Origin: Heliomarina baculiformis
GTDB taxonomy: Bacteria > Pseudomonadota > Alphaproteobacteria > Rhodobacterales > Rhodobacteraceae
DNA length: 64,000 nucleotides
Assembly (NCBI RefSeq): GCF_019966545.1
Contig: NZ_JAIMIC010000008.1
Coordinates: 186,001-250,000, forward strand
Reading direction: 5' to 3'
Position 1 is the first letter of the stretch, and every line of letters starts with the position of its first letter. A model generated the notes under the pieces. That model did not search any database and had not been told where the DNA came from. It worked only from the letters and a program-made list of their open reading frames with translations. Below are positions 32,479 to 42,208 of this stretch, piece after piece. Position numbers and translations under genes: made by a program.

Positions 32479-33371
32479 CCGGCTGGATCGCAGCGGATTG
32501 GGGCACCTCGCGTTTGCGCATCTGGGCGCTGAACGTAGGCGGAGAGGTCACGGGGTCCGCGGCCTCAGACGAAGGCATGCGCCATCTGACACCGGACGCC
32601 TTCGAACCGACCTTCCTGCGTGCGGCGGTAGGGCTGTTGCCAGAGGTCGGCCCCGTGGAGATTCTTATATGCGGCATGGCCGGGGCGAGGACTGGCTGGC
32701 AGGAGGTCTCTTACGCGGCTGTACCCTGTGTTCCCATCGCTCGGCCAGAGCGTATCAAGACTGGCGACCCTCGGCTGCATGTCAGTATCATCCCCGGCCT
32801 CAGCCAATCCACGCCGCCCGACGTGATGAGGGGCGAGGAAACTCAAATCGCGGGTTTTCTAAAGGCAAATCCTGGCTTTGATGGCGTGATCTGCCTGCCC
32901 GGTACCCACACCAAATGGGTGCGTGTTGCAGAGGGCCGTGTGCAATCTTTCCGCACCGCCATGACAGGGGAACTGTTCGACCTGCTTGGCACGCGCTCGA
33001 CCCTTGCCGGACTGCTCGACGACGGGTGGGACGAAGCCGCATTCGATGAGGCCGTGAACCGGGCCGTGCGATCACAGTCCGCGCTGGCTGCTGACCTGTT
33101 CAGTCTACGCGCCGCGGGTCTTCTCGAAAAGGTCGCTCCCGGTGCAGTGCGCGCCCGGCTCTCGGCGGTGCTCATCGGACAGGAGGTCGCCTCCATGCGG
33201 CCCATTTGGCAGGATCAGCCCGTGGCCCTGATCGGGGATGCCACGCTCGCAGACCTCTATCACCGGGCGCTGAAGGCGGCTGGACGTGACGCCGAGAGGT
33301 TTGAGGCGGGCGAGCTGACCCTTGCCGGCCTCTGCGCAGCCTTTGAAACGTTGAGAGAGGACGCCCAATGA
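32475..33371 (+). CDS. dgoK: 2-dehydro-3-deoxygalactonokinase
   Basis: A 298-residue sugar-acid kinase: WIAADWGTSRLRIWAL at the N-terminus (phosphate-binding loop DWGTS), CGMAGARTGW near residues 66-75, and LPGTHTKWV near 142-150. It phosphorylates 2-keto-3-deoxy-galactonate to the 6-phosphate in the De Ley-Doudoroff galactose pathway. It overlaps yjfF by 4 bases (ATGA) and dgoA by 4 bases, so the second transporter and these two enzymes form one unit. Confidence 0.94.
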   Translation: MTGWIAADWGTSRLRIWALNVGGEVTGSAASDEGMRHLTPDAFEPTFLRAAVGLLPEVGPVEILICGMAGARTGWQEVSYAAVPCVPIARPERIKTGDPRLHVSIIPGLSQSTPPDVMRGEETQIAGFLKANPGFDGVICLPGTHTKWVRVAEGRVQSFRTAMTGELFDLLGTRSTLAGLLDDGWDEAAFDEAVNRAVRSQSALAADLFSLRAAGLLEKVAPGAVRARLSAVLIGQEVASMRPIWQDQPVALIGDATLADLYHRALKAAGRDAERFEAGELTLAGLCAAFETLREDAQ

Positions 33372-33970
33372 GAGAGATCATTGCCATCCTGCGCGGCGTA
33401 AACCCCTCCGAGGTCGAGCAGATCTGCGAAGCGCTGGTCGCTGCAGGGATTACCCAGATCGAAGTGCCGCTGAATTCGCCTGACCCACTGGACAGCATCG
33501 CCCGGCTGGCGCAGGCCTTCGGCAAAGAGGCCAGGATCGGGGCGGGAACGGTGCTGGACCCCGCGCAGGTGCTGGCCGTGGCAAAAGCGGGCGGCAGACT
33601 CATAGTTTCCCCTGACACTAACGCCGCCGTGATCGGCGAGGCCAAGCGACAGGGCATGATCTCGTGCCCCGGCGCGATGACACCAAGCGAATGTTTCAGC
33701 GCGCTGCGTGCAGGCGCCGATGCGATCAAGCTGTTCCCGGGGTCTCTGATTGGCCCCTCTGGACTGGCGGCGATACGGGCGGTTTTGCCACCCGATACAA
33801 AGGTGCTGGCCGTTGGTGGCGCGACCCCAGAGAATTTCTCCGATTGGGCAGAGGCGGGGATCTCGGGCTTTGGCGTGGGCACGGCGCTCTATCGTCCGGG
33901 AGACACGGTTGCGGAGGTCGCGGAGAATGCTGCGCGGATCGTCGCGGCCTATGACGCGGCCATGACCTGA
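33368..33970 (+). CDS. dgoA: 2-dehydro-3-deoxy-6-phosphogalactonate aldolase
   Basis: A 200-residue class I aldolase of the KDPG/KDPGal family. It has the catalytic Glu32 (QIEVPLNSP), the Schiff-base Lys121 (ADAIKLFPG) and the start REIIAILRG. It cleaves KDPGal to pyruvate and glyceraldehyde 3-phosphate. Length is normal for a stand-alone aldolase. It is the last gene of the sugar cluster; no clear terminator hairpin follows before the IS6 remnant. Confidence 0.94.
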   Translation: MREIIAILRGVNPSEVEQICEALVAAGITQIEVPLNSPDPLDSIARLAQAFGKEARIGAGTVLDPAQVLAVAKAGGRLIVSPDTNAAVIGEAKRQGMISCPGAMTPSECFSALRAGADAIKLFPGSLIGPSGLAAIRAVLPPDTKVLAVGGATPENFSDWAEAGISGFGVGTALYRPGDTVAEVAENAARIVAAYDAAMT

Positions 33971-34081
33971 CCATCTTCTACGACGATTGAACCTATGATT
34001 TGGGTGAAGGCCCGTTCTGGCACGCCGACAGGGAGGGCCAAGTTGTGTGCGTTTGCTTGAGAGGGTTCTTTCAAGTTAATT

Positions 34082-34795
34082 ATGTTCGTTTGCGCTGTGG
34101 CATTTGGTGCCTTGCCCACGGCCAAATCCTATCGTCCCCACCGCTTTCCATCCGACGTGATCGCTCATGTCGTGTGGTTGTGCTTCCGCCTCCCCAGTAG
34201 TCCGCGGATGGTCGAGAATCTGCTTGAGGAGCGCGGCATCGTCGTCTCGCACCAGACGGTGCAGACCTGGGCCGTGAAGCGGGGGCTTTTTTGCGAGGCC
34301 GGCCCGGCGCCGCTTGGCCGGTCAGCTTGGCGACAAGTGGCATCTTGAATAGGTCACGGTCTCAATAGGGGCTTAAAAACACTGGCTCTGGCGCGCGCTC
34401 GATCAGGAGGTGTTCGTGCTTGATGTTCTGGTCCGGAGCCGCCGCGCCGGGAAAGTTGCTATGCGGTTGATGCGCCAGCTCCAGACACGAGAGGGTCATC
34501 TTACCCGTGCCCTGATTACCGACTAGCTTCGGCAATATCCGGCCGCGAAGCGCGAGATCATGCCGGGGTATAAGCATCGCTCACACAAGGGGCTGATCAA
34601 TTGCACCGCGAGTTTCCGCCCGCGGGTCCGAAGGCGTGAGCGGGTTGTGACGCGTTTCAAGTCTCCCGCGTCTGCAACGGTTCGCGTCGATCGACGCCCT
34701 GTTCCACTGGCCCCGCCGCGAGATGACGTCTGCAGATTTCCGCGAGCTGCGTTTCGGTGCCCTAGAGCGTGGCGCGAGTTCGCTCAACTTCAGGC
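34082..34795 (+). pseudogene. IS6-family transposase, degraded
   Basis: The first frame reads SYRPHRFPSDVIAHVVWL and RMVENLLEERGIVVSHQTVQ, the unmistakable N-terminus of IS6-type DDE transposases. It shifts frame near 34330, and the next part reads WRALDQEVFVLDVLVRSRR and AMRLMRQLQ with in-frame stops. A third segment from about 34550 reads REIMPGYKHRSHKGL and RRRERVVTRFKS, the family's C-terminal region. At least two frameshifts and several stops make it inactive. Terminal inverted repeats were not convincingly found. Confidence 0.85.
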
Positions 34796-35108
34796 CCCTA
34801 TACGGGAGAAAATATGCACAAATGCGCCCGGCGTCAGTCAACGTTACAGTGCCGCGCGAACACTTGATTGACGACCCGATGTGACATTCGTCACGGGCGG
34901 GGGTTGTATTCCAAGCGAAGGATTCCGGTGCGCACATCCACGACAGTCGACGATCACGTCGCTTCCGGACCCGGTGTAAATCGCATTGGGGTTCGTCCCA
35001 ACAAACATACGTATCTCGACAAGCAACAAAGCTATCTTGCAGAGCACTCAATCCGGACCAACTGAGACGGCCTGCTTGCGATTGGAAGTCAGGCAGACCG
35101 GAACGCAG
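34796..35108. other. Spacer without recognised gene
   Basis: About 310 bases between the transposase remnant and the RTX terminator. Only short frames without family resemblance are present, and I see no RNA gene or repeat. Confidence 0.5.
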
Positions 35109-35136
35109 AAAGGGCCGCCAGATCCGGCGGCCCTTT
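35109..35136 (-). terminator. Terminator hairpin of the RTX gene
   Basis: AAAGGGCCGCC (35109-35119) pairs perfectly with GGCGGCCCTTT (35126-35136) around AGATCC. It lies 22 bases past the RTX stop on the minus strand. Flanking T runs are short on both sides, but the 11-bp GC-rich stem is strong. Confidence 0.75.
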
Positions 35137-35158
35137 CGATCCTGTTTCGACCGGCTAT

Positions 35159-37342
35159 CTAAAACATGTGGCAGTCGAAGAATGTCGCCAATTCGGCGGG
35201 CATATCCTCCTCCAGGGTCGCGAATTCCACAGGATCGGCTGCAGTCCTCTTGGCGTTTGGCTCTTGTCCAAAGCCCCCGCCAAGCGATTGGTCGCCATTC
35301 AGCGGAAGCTCGTCACCGGGTCCATTAAAATGGCCCCCCTCGAAAAGCGCCCCTGACTGGATCGCGTCGATGACGTCGTCGACATCAAGGTCTTCAAGTT
35401 TGGCGAACGCTTTCCATCCGGAGTTTGTATGCGCGGACAGGACGACGTCCCCCTCACCATCCCATGTCTGGAACGCGGCGACCTTTCCAACATAGGATCC
35501 ACCGGCCGGCACAGGATCTGCAAGGATGTTCTGGATCGCCAGAATGTCCTCGCCAATCGCGAAGTCGGTGATGGTATCGATGCCGTCGTCGATGCCGAGA
35601 AACAGGAAAGAGTCCGCGTCAGCGCCGCCGGTCAGAATATCGTTGCCATCACCGCCCCGCAGCTGGTCTTCTCCGTCGCCGCCGAGAATTATGTCGTCAC
35701 CATTGGCGCCGAAGGTCGTGTCGTCACCGTCGCCACCCGATATCGTGTCATTTCCGGCGCCGCCATCAAGGTCATCGTTCCCATTACCACCCTCTATCGT
35801 GTCATTGTGATGGCCGCCCCAGATGGTATCTTCGCCATCACCGCCGAGCAGTGTATCCGCGCCGACCGAGCCATTGATGAAATCGTCGCCGTCACCACCG
35901 TCAAGTCGGTTGGCGCCAGCATTCCCGATCAGCGTATCGTCGCCGTTGCCGGTCTCGATATTCTCTATCGAGATCAGCGAGTCGGTTCCCCATGCGCCGG
36001 TTGCGGTTCCGGTGCCGTCGTTCTTGAGCGAGACCTCGACGCTGAAGGCGTTTCCGTTGATCATAATCGTGTCGTCATAGATCGCGGTATCGTTACCAGA
36101 CCCGCCATCAATGTAGTCATTGCCCTGGCCGCCTTTCAGAAGGTCGTCGCCCCCCATGCCTAAGACAAAATCGTTGCCCTCGTCACCCGACATTATGTTG
36201 GCGTAGTCTCCTCCGACCAAGGCATCCTCTCCGATTCCACCCGTCGCTGTTCCGGACTCGCCTACTTCGATATAGTCGTTTCCTTCCCCGCCATGGATGA
36301 TGTTGATACCCTCTTCGCCGTAGAGGTGATCGTTACCGTCACCGCCGTGGATGTAATCATTGCCAGTACCTCCATGAATTTCATCCCCGCCGTCATCGCC
36401 CCAGATCTGGTCATGGCCGACATCGCCGTAAAGCAGGTCGTTATGATTGCCGCCGTGAATTTCGTCGCCGCCGCCGCCACCGCGGATCTCGTCGTCACCA
36501 TCGTCGCCGCGCAGGTCGTCGGCGTGGTTCCCACCGTCAATGGTGTCATCGCCATCGCCGCCTTTGATGACATCGTTGCCATCGCCACCGTTGATGATAT
36601 CGTTTCCATGATCACCGAAAACGGTGTCGGCGCCTTTGTTACCATCAATGATATCGTTCTGGTTGCCGCCATGAATTTCATCATGACCCTCGCCGCCCGA
36701 GATATTGTCGTTGCCGTCGCCGCCCTTGATGAGATCGTCACCGTCACCGCCCAGCAGCGTATCCAGGCCGTAGCTGCCATAGATCTGGTCGTTGTCATCG
36801 CCGCCGTCGATAAAATCATTTCCAGTGCCGCCGTCGATCTTGTCGTCTCCTTCACCACCGTCCAGCGTGTCGTTGCCGCCACGCCCCTGGATCAAGTCGT
36901 TGCCCTTGTAACCAAAGATCTCGTTGGCGTTTTCATCTCCATATAGGAAGTCGTTGAAAGCGGTGCCGAAGAGGTCCTCGATGTTTTCCAGGTGATCGCG
37001 ATCGAGGGTCTGATAGTTGCCCCCACCGATGTATGCTTTTCCGTTGTCCGGTCGTTCAGCCCATCCAGTGCCGAGATCCGCAACGACGTGCATCTTTGAA
37101 AAGGCGTAGCTGACCATATCGGTGCCCGCTCCGCCATCGAAAAGATCCTGGCCTGTCACCATCGCGGTTGCTTCATAGAATTTGGGATAAGCGCCGTCAT
37201 CGGCAATAATCTGATCGTCGCCGTTGAGACCGAGAATTCTTACGTTGATGGCGGCCGGGCCGTGATCAGTTTCTTTCAGCTTCTGCTCAAGCAAGAAATC
37301 GTTCGCAAAGTGACTGCCATAAATCGTTTTGTCATATGACAT
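35159..37342 (-). CDS. Secreted RTX (hemolysin-type Ca2+-binding repeat) protein
   Basis: A 727-residue acidic protein. Residues ~130-620 are tandem glycine-aspartate nonapeptides (GGDGDDxIx, GGxGNDxLx type), interrupted by a short non-repeat stretch at about 430-470 (AIYDDTIMINGNAFSVEV). They should form a calcium-bound parallel beta roll. A C-terminal domain with FLFLGIDDGIDTITDFAIGED and an uncleaved secretion region follows, so export by a type I system is expected, though no T1SS gene is nearby. There is no N-terminal signal peptide and no recognised enzyme domain; the ~120-residue N-terminus is unassigned. It may be a surface or adhesion protein. Confidence 0.9.
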   Translation of the reverse strand: MSYDKTIYGSHFANDFLLEQKLKETDHGPAAINVRILGLNGDDQIIADDGAYPKFYEATAMVTGQDLFDGGAGTDMVSYAFSKMHVVADLGTGWAERPDNGKAYIGGGNYQTLDRDHLENIEDLFGTAFNDFLYGDENANEIFGYKGNDLIQGRGGNDTLDGGEGDDKIDGGTGNDFIDGGDDNDQIYGSYGLDTLLGGDGDDLIKGGDGNDNISGGEGHDEIHGGNQNDIIDGNKGADTVFGDHGNDIINGGDGNDVIKGGDGDDTIDGGNHADDLRGDDGDDEIRGGGGGDEIHGGNHNDLLYGDVGHDQIWGDDGGDEIHGGTGNDYIHGGDGNDHLYGEEGINIIHGGEGNDYIEVGESGTATGGIGEDALVGGDYANIMSGDEGNDFVLGMGGDDLLKGGQGNDYIDGGSGNDTAIYDDTIMINGNAFSVEVSLKNDGTGTATGAWGTDSLISIENIETGNGDDTLIGNAGANRLDGGDGDDFINGSVGADTLLGGDGEDTIWGGHHNDTIEGGNGNDDLDGGAGNDTISGGDGDDTTFGANGDDIILGGDGEDQLRGGDGNDILTGGADADSFLFLGIDDGIDTITDFAIGEDILAIQNILADPVPAGGSYVGKVAAFQTWDGEGDVVLSAHTNSGWKAFAKLEDLDVDDVIDAIQSGALFEGGHFNGPGDELPLNGDQSLGGGFGQEPNAKRTAADPVEFATLEEDMPAELATFFDCHMF

Positions 37343-37790
37343 TTTAGTGTTCCTTTTGGATTGACCGACCAGCGTCTCAGCCGCACGGCCCTATGGGGTG
37401 AAATTCAGGGTTTGAGAATCCAGGCTTGGAAAACAGACGCTTATCGCAGTCGATAGAAAGTCCGATGTCGCATGCCTTGTGCCTTTCAGTTGTACGCCGG
37501 GGACCATCCCTCGATGCGATAACCAAGGGAGTTAAATGGCTCGTGTTTCAGCTTGGCGTTGCAGAAGGCGGTTTCGGGTATCATTCGTAACCGCAATGTA
37601 TGCAGCTGGTATCAGGGCCATAAAATGACCACACCGGCCAAGGCCGGAGTCACGCCCTTGTCGGCCTTCCAATTGATTGAGGGTGCGGGGGTTATACCCT
37701 TCCACCGCCATAATGGCTTGGCGTCGCGCTATACGTCAGATGCCGGAAGTGCGGGATTGCGACCGTGAAGAACGATCAGGCAGACAATGG
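37343..37790. other. Spacer between RTX gene and response regulator
   Basis: 448 bases without a convincing gene. It must include the RTX promoter on the minus strand. A dyad AAGGCCG (37640-37646)/CGGCCTT (37662-37668) is present; its role is unknown and it has no T run. Confidence 0.5.
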
Positions 37791-38522
37791 TTAATAGGCG
37801 GTACGTTTCGGCCCGCCGCTTTGCGCATCATCCGAGAAGACGTAGCCCAGACCACGTACGGTCTTGATATAGCGGGGCTTGGCCGGGTTAGACTCTATCT
37901 TCCGGCGCAGGCGCGAAATGCGCAGGTCGATGGAGCGGTCGAACGGCTCCCATCCACGATGATGCGCCAGGTCGAGCAGCTGGTCTCGGGATAAGACGCG
38001 GCCGCGATTTTCAGCAAACACTTTCAGCAAAGCAAATTCCATTGCCGTGATGGTGACGTCCCCATGCTCTCCTGACAAGCGCGCGGCGTCCAGATCCAGC
38101 GTCCAGGGGCCAAAGCGATGAATCTGTTTCTCTTCCGCGACAGATACCACAGAGGAAGCGCGGCGCCGGAGAACGGCTTTGATCCGAGCTTCGAGTTCGC
38201 GCAAGTCCACCGGTTTGCCAACATAATCGTCGGCTCCCATCTCTAGCCCCAGGATTCGGTCGATCACTCCGTCGGCGGCTGTTAGCATAACGATAGGCAG
38301 ATCACTCTCGGCGCGCAGGCTGCGCAGGGCGCTCAGCCCGTCTTCTCCAGGCATCCGGACATCGAGGATCACGAGATCCACCGGCGCCGCGTCGACCGCT
38401 GTCTTGAGGGATCGGACATCGCCCACCATTTCCACATTAAAGGCACGAGCACTCAGATATTCTCCGACCATCTCGCGAAGATCCGGTTCGTCGTCGCAGA
38501 TCACGATGCGTGGAGTGCTCAC
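37791..38522 (-). CDS. OmpR/PhoB-family response regulator
   Basis: A 243-residue two-domain regulator. The receiver domain (~1-120) has the phosphorylation site Asp54 (LVILDVRMPGEDG) and conserved Asp10/Asp11, Thr and Lys. The C-terminal winged helix (~140-235) carries LLKVFAENRGRVLSRDQLLD and KTVRGLGYVF. GTG 38522 overlaps the kinase stop by 4 bases, so kinase and regulator are co-translated and very likely partners. Target genes are unknown; the globin gene and RTX gene are neighbouring candidates. Confidence 0.92.
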   Translation of the reverse strand: MSTPRIVICDDEPDLREMVGEYLSARAFNVEMVGDVRSLKTAVDAAPVDLVILDVRMPGEDGLSALRSLRAESDLPIVMLTAADGVIDRILGLEMGADDYVGKPVDLRELEARIKAVLRRRASSVVSVAEEKQIHRFGPWTLDLDAARLSGEHGDVTITAMEFALLKVFAENRGRVLSRDQLLDLAHHRGWEPFDRSIDLRISRLRRKIESNPAKPRYIKTVRGLGYVFSDDAQSGGPKRTAY

Positions 38523-41500
38523 CGGCCCGCCTCCTCTAGCAGATTGTCGACCAGCGCGAGTATTTCCACCGGCGGCAATGGTTTTTCAGCATATGGTCGA
38601 CCCGAAGCGGTCAGAAACGTGTCGACGTCCTGACTCATCGAGTCTCCGGTCAGGAATGCAACGCGGTGAACCAGCAGTGGCGCTGTTTCTCCCAGAGCAA
38701 CCAGAAAAGCGCGGCCGTCCATGCCCGGCATTTTGATGTCACTCAGTATCGCGTCAAACTTGGTCCGCTGACATTGTTCAAGCGCCCGTGTCGCGTCCGT
38801 ACACAACGTTACCCTGTGTCCGGCCTGACTCAGCACCTCACCGAGCAATTCGCCGACCTCTGGTTCGTCGTCGATGACCAGTATGTGAGCACGCTGTTGC
38901 CTCTCCGTTTTCGGCGCATCATTCGCCGATTCACCACCGGGCCGGATTGGAAGGGCTACTGTAAAGATCGCACCACCCTCTGGCCCATTATGCAGCGTGA
39001 GCCGCCCGCCATGCGCGGTAACAATACGATGGCAGAAAGCGAGGCCGACGCCGGTGCCCACGCCTACTTCCTTGGTCGTGAAGAAAGGTTCGAATACGCG
39101 CGAGCGCAGGGCTTCAGGGACACCGGGACCACTGTCAGCCACGCGGATCTCAACGGTTTCGGGACTTGCCGAGGTGACGATGGAAAGCCGCGCATTCTTG
39201 CAACCGGCAAGAGCCTGTTCGGCGTTCATGATCAAATTTGACACAACTTGTGCAATCTGATCGGAATCGACACCGATTTCGGGCAGCCCGGCGTCGAGAT
39301 CAAGCGTAACCTTCACACCGGCTGCTCGCAGCCCATAGGCAGAGATGTCGAGCGCCACACGCACCAATTCGTTGAGATCGCAATTTTCGACCCGCGCTGG
39401 ACGTTGCCGCGCCATGGCGAGAAACATTTTCACGATGCGTCCGCTGCGCTGTGCCGCGGAAGAGATCTTGTCGACCCGACGTTTCAATGCAGGCGTGTCC
39501 ACCTCGTCCGCCAACATCATTGTATGGCCCACAACAATCGAAAGCGGATTGTTCAACTCATGCGCCACGCCCGCCAAGAGTTCACCTAATGCCAGAAGTT
39601 TCTCGTTCTGATGTGCAACCTCGCGCTGTCGTTCAAGCTCGGCCTGAAGCGCCAGTCGCTCGGTCACGTCAAGGCTTGAGGAAACGATCAGACGCTCCCC
39701 ACGGAACTCGATCACCCGGGCAGAGGTGAGGCAGTCAATCGCGGATCCATCGGCGCGGTGGAACCGCACAGGCCAATCCCTCAGCTCTCCGGTCGGGAGC
39801 AGCGCCTCAAGATACCGTTTCCGTATCTCCGGATCGGAAATGTCGCGCGTCATGTCCAGCCCGTTCGCCTGTTCGAGCGTGGCACGCGGTGCAAAGATCA
39901 CCCTGCCATCATCGACACGGCTGACCATCAACGTGGCCGGGCTGGCATTGACGATCGTACGAACAAGCCTGTCGGTCTCGCGGGTGCTCTCTTCGGCACG
40001 CTTGCGGATGGTAATGTCCCGCATGGCGATAACATACCCGCCATCGGGAGACCGGAAATTCGAGGCCTCCAGAACCCGTCCGTCCGCCATGGGCAATTCG
40101 ACCCCGATCCGGCCTTCCTCAATACATGTCCTGATCCAGTCCATTACATCTTTTTCACTTTTATCTGCGGGGACTGAAATCTGACCTGCGCGGATACAAG
40201 CCAGAACCTCGTCGTCGAGGGTTGTTCCTGGGGCCGAGAGGTCACGATCGTCCATCAACAACCTCCGGAATGCGGGGTTGTTCATCAAGAGCCGACGTTC
40301 GGAGTCGTAAAGCGCAACGCCTTCTCCCAAGGACTCCACAATCGTGCGCACACGGGCGTCCGCCTCACGCTCCGCGATTTCGGCCCGCTTCCTTTCTGTG
40401 ACGTCGCGCAGTGCGATAAGGTAGCCGCCCATAGGCGTCGGATGGCTCGAGAACTCCAGATGCCGTCCATCCGTCCGTTGCATCGGCATATCACGGGCAA
40501 AAGAGCGGGTAGCATCTTTCATCTGGGCCGTAAAATCATCGACTCTGACGCCCTCGGGCAGTGCAAGCTGGCCAATATCGTAAACGTAGGCACAGTGTTC
40601 GGACATGTGCGTGCCGTGCGGCATACGCGGATGTCCATCATGCACCAGCCGGTGCAACGCCTCGTTCGACATGCGCAGCCGCAGGTCTGCATCGTAAAGA
40701 GCGACGCCTTCTTCCAGGGACTCCACGATTTCACCCAGCGCGTCATTTATGCGGGCTTCCTCCGATCGCAATTGGGTTACATCGATCGCGGTCCCCATGA
40801 TGCCGCCCGTCGGCGTACGGAAGCTTTGCATCAAGAGCTTGCGCCCGTCCGGTGTTTTTCCATCAATCGTAATGGTTTGCTGCTGCGCCATGGCAAACAG
40901 AGCTTGGACCATCTCATCGACAGTCTGACCTGTCGGGACCTCGAGAAGACCATTCTGGATCAGACCAGTTGCATATTCCGTCCCGGACATGCCCGACCGG
41001 ACCGGACCCAGCAGGTCACTCCAGGCGGAGTTTGCCATCTGTACCGTCAGCGACGCGTCCAGAATGATCATCCCCATGTCCGCGCTTTCAAAAGCCTGCC
41101 CCAAAAGCCCGAGCGCCTGCAATTCGCCCATGATTTCCGGGTGACGGTCACGAAACGTGACGAGACAGCCGCCGCGAGGCGTCGGATTGGCGCTGCCGAT
41201 CAATATCCGACCGTCGGTCATGGGAACGTCGAAACCTCGCCGGTAACTTCGGATGGCATTTGCAGACTTGTCGATCATACCAGGAAGGTCGAAACCTGAC
41301 ATGATCGCGGCACCGCCACCGTCAAATAACAGGCGCATTGTATCTTCAAACCGGTAGCCGGCCGACGGCCCGGCGCTTGTTGCATGGAAGGTGCGACGAT
41401 ACCGGCCGTTCGTCGCCACGCAGCGCCAGCCCGTGTCGAAAAGAATGGCCGCATCGTCGAGCGCCTCGAACGCGTCGCTGAAGCAGTTTTCGGAGGCAGT

Positions 41501-41557
41501 TTGCTGCTCTCTTCGCGTCATATCGCTTACCGCATGCTGCGTAGTCGACTTGGACAT
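38519..41557 (-). CDS. Multi-PAS hybrid sensor histidine kinase with C-terminal receiver
   Basis: A 1012-residue protein with no obvious membrane segments, so probably a cytoplasmic sensor. The N-terminal ~630 residues hold about five PAS or PAS_7-type units, including the repeated EGVALYDxxxRLxMxN motif. A HisKA dimer region with phospho-acceptor HELNNPLS follows, then an HATPase domain (NLIMNAEQAL, DSGPGVPE, GVGTGVGLAFC). A receiver domain with Asp in ILSDIKMPGMDG ends the protein. ATG 41557 is preferred over an upstream TTG at 41587. Ligands are unknown; PAS domains may bind heme or flavin, or sense small molecules. Confidence 0.92.
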   Translation of the reverse strand: MSKSTTQHAVSDMTRREQQTASENCFSDAFEALDDAAILFDTGWRCVATNGRYRRTFHATSAGPSAGYRFEDTMRLLFDGGGAAIMSGFDLPGMIDKSANAIRSYRRGFDVPMTDGRILIGSANPTPRGGCLVTFRDRHPEIMGELQALGLLGQAFESADMGMIILDASLTVQMANSAWSDLLGPVRSGMSGTEYATGLIQNGLLEVPTGQTVDEMVQALFAMAQQQTITIDGKTPDGRKLLMQSFRTPTGGIMGTAIDVTQLRSEEARINDALGEIVESLEEGVALYDADLRLRMSNEALHRLVHDGHPRMPHGTHMSEHCAYVYDIGQLALPEGVRVDDFTAQMKDATRSFARDMPMQRTDGRHLEFSSHPTPMGGYLIALRDVTERKRAEIAEREADARVRTIVESLGEGVALYDSERRLLMNNPAFRRLLMDDRDLSAPGTTLDDEVLACIRAGQISVPADKSEKDVMDWIRTCIEEGRIGVELPMADGRVLEASNFRSPDGGYVIAMRDITIRKRAEESTRETDRLVRTIVNASPATLMVSRVDDGRVIFAPRATLEQANGLDMTRDISDPEIRKRYLEALLPTGELRDWPVRFHRADGSAIDCLTSARVIEFRGERLIVSSSLDVTERLALQAELERQREVAHQNEKLLALGELLAGVAHELNNPLSIVVGHTMMLADEVDTPALKRRVDKISSAAQRSGRIVKMFLAMARQRPARVENCDLNELVRVALDISAYGLRAAGVKVTLDLDAGLPEIGVDSDQIAQVVSNLIMNAEQALAGCKNARLSIVTSASPETVEIRVADSGPGVPEALRSRVFEPFFTTKEVGVGTGVGLAFCHRIVTAHGGRLTLHNGPEGGAIFTVALPIRPGGESANDAPKTERQQRAHILVIDDEPEVGELLGEVLSQAGHRVTLCTDATRALEQCQRTKFDAILSDIKMPGMDGRAFLVALGETAPLLVHRVAFLTGDSMSQDVDTFLTASGRPYAEKPLPPVEILALVDNLLEEAGR

Positions 41558-41782
41558 GATTTCTTTCTTTCGCTTGCTACCCCTCAATGCGTCCGTTTCA
41601 CGTCAGAACTGTTTCTTTGCAGACGATAATTGTATCAATTGTATCATTGTCCGGCTTGCTTGGCTTGAGCTAAGCCGCGTTTATTCAGCCATTGATCGTA
41701 TTTGACACCTAAACAGAGCTGACATTGGACAGATACGGAATGGGATTAGTCTGATCCAACAAGACAGAATCGGATCGTCTAA

Positions 41783-42208
41783 ATGTCTTTTGATAAAACT
41801 CAAATCGAAGCGCTAAAAGAAAGTGGAGCAATTTTCCGGGGCGCCCCCGAGGCTGTTGCAGCCCGGTTCTATCTTCTGCTTTTCGAAGCGAATCCGGAAC
41901 TCCGTCGCCTCTTCCCCGACAATTTGGACGATCAGGGACGCAAACTCTCGGCAACACTCGCGCTGGTTGTGGACGCGATCGGAGAGTGGCAAAATCTCGA
42001 ACCCGTTCTGTCATCGCTTGCCCGGCGTCACGTCGGATACGGTGCCGAAGCTAGACACTACGGGGTTGTTTGCACAGCCCTGATAGAGACCTTGACGCAG
42101 GCAGGCGCCACCGCAGACCAGATCGCCGCCTGGAAGGCCGCGTTAGAGAAAATCGCGAGTTTCATGGTATCGGTCGCGTATCCAGATCGCTCGGTTGAGT
42201 CGCATTAA
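41783..42208 (+). CDS. Single-domain globin (Vitreoscilla-hemoglobin-like)
   Basis: A 141-residue globin without a reductase domain. The proximal heme ligand is His83 (LARRHVGYG), the distal-side glutamine is probably Gln51, and Phe/Pro at the CD corner (LFPDN) fits. It resembles the globin part of flavohemoglobins and VHb, which bind O2 and NO. It could act in oxygen delivery, NO scavenging or sensing. It is divergent from the multi-PAS kinase, with 225 bases between starts, suggesting shared control by oxygen or NO; that link is inference. Confidence 0.88.
   Translation: MSFDKTQIEALKESGAIFRGAPEAVAARFYLLLFEANPELRRLFPDNLDDQGRKLSATLALVVDAIGEWQNLEPVLSSLARRHVGYGAEARHYGVVCTALIETLTQAGATADQIAAWKAALEKIASFMVSVAYPDRSVESH

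Noticed and set aside
35429-36946. Long plus-strand open frames (35429-36163 and 36293-36946) opposite the RTX gene, rich in Val, Ile and Ala
   Set aside because: They are the mirror of glycine/aspartate repeat codons; no ribosome sites, no family resemblance and the RTX frame on the other strand is clearly coding.
35700-37000. Short periodic repeats that could suggest a CRISPR or satellite array
   Set aside because: The 27-base period encodes RTX nonapeptides; units vary, and there are no unique spacers or leader.
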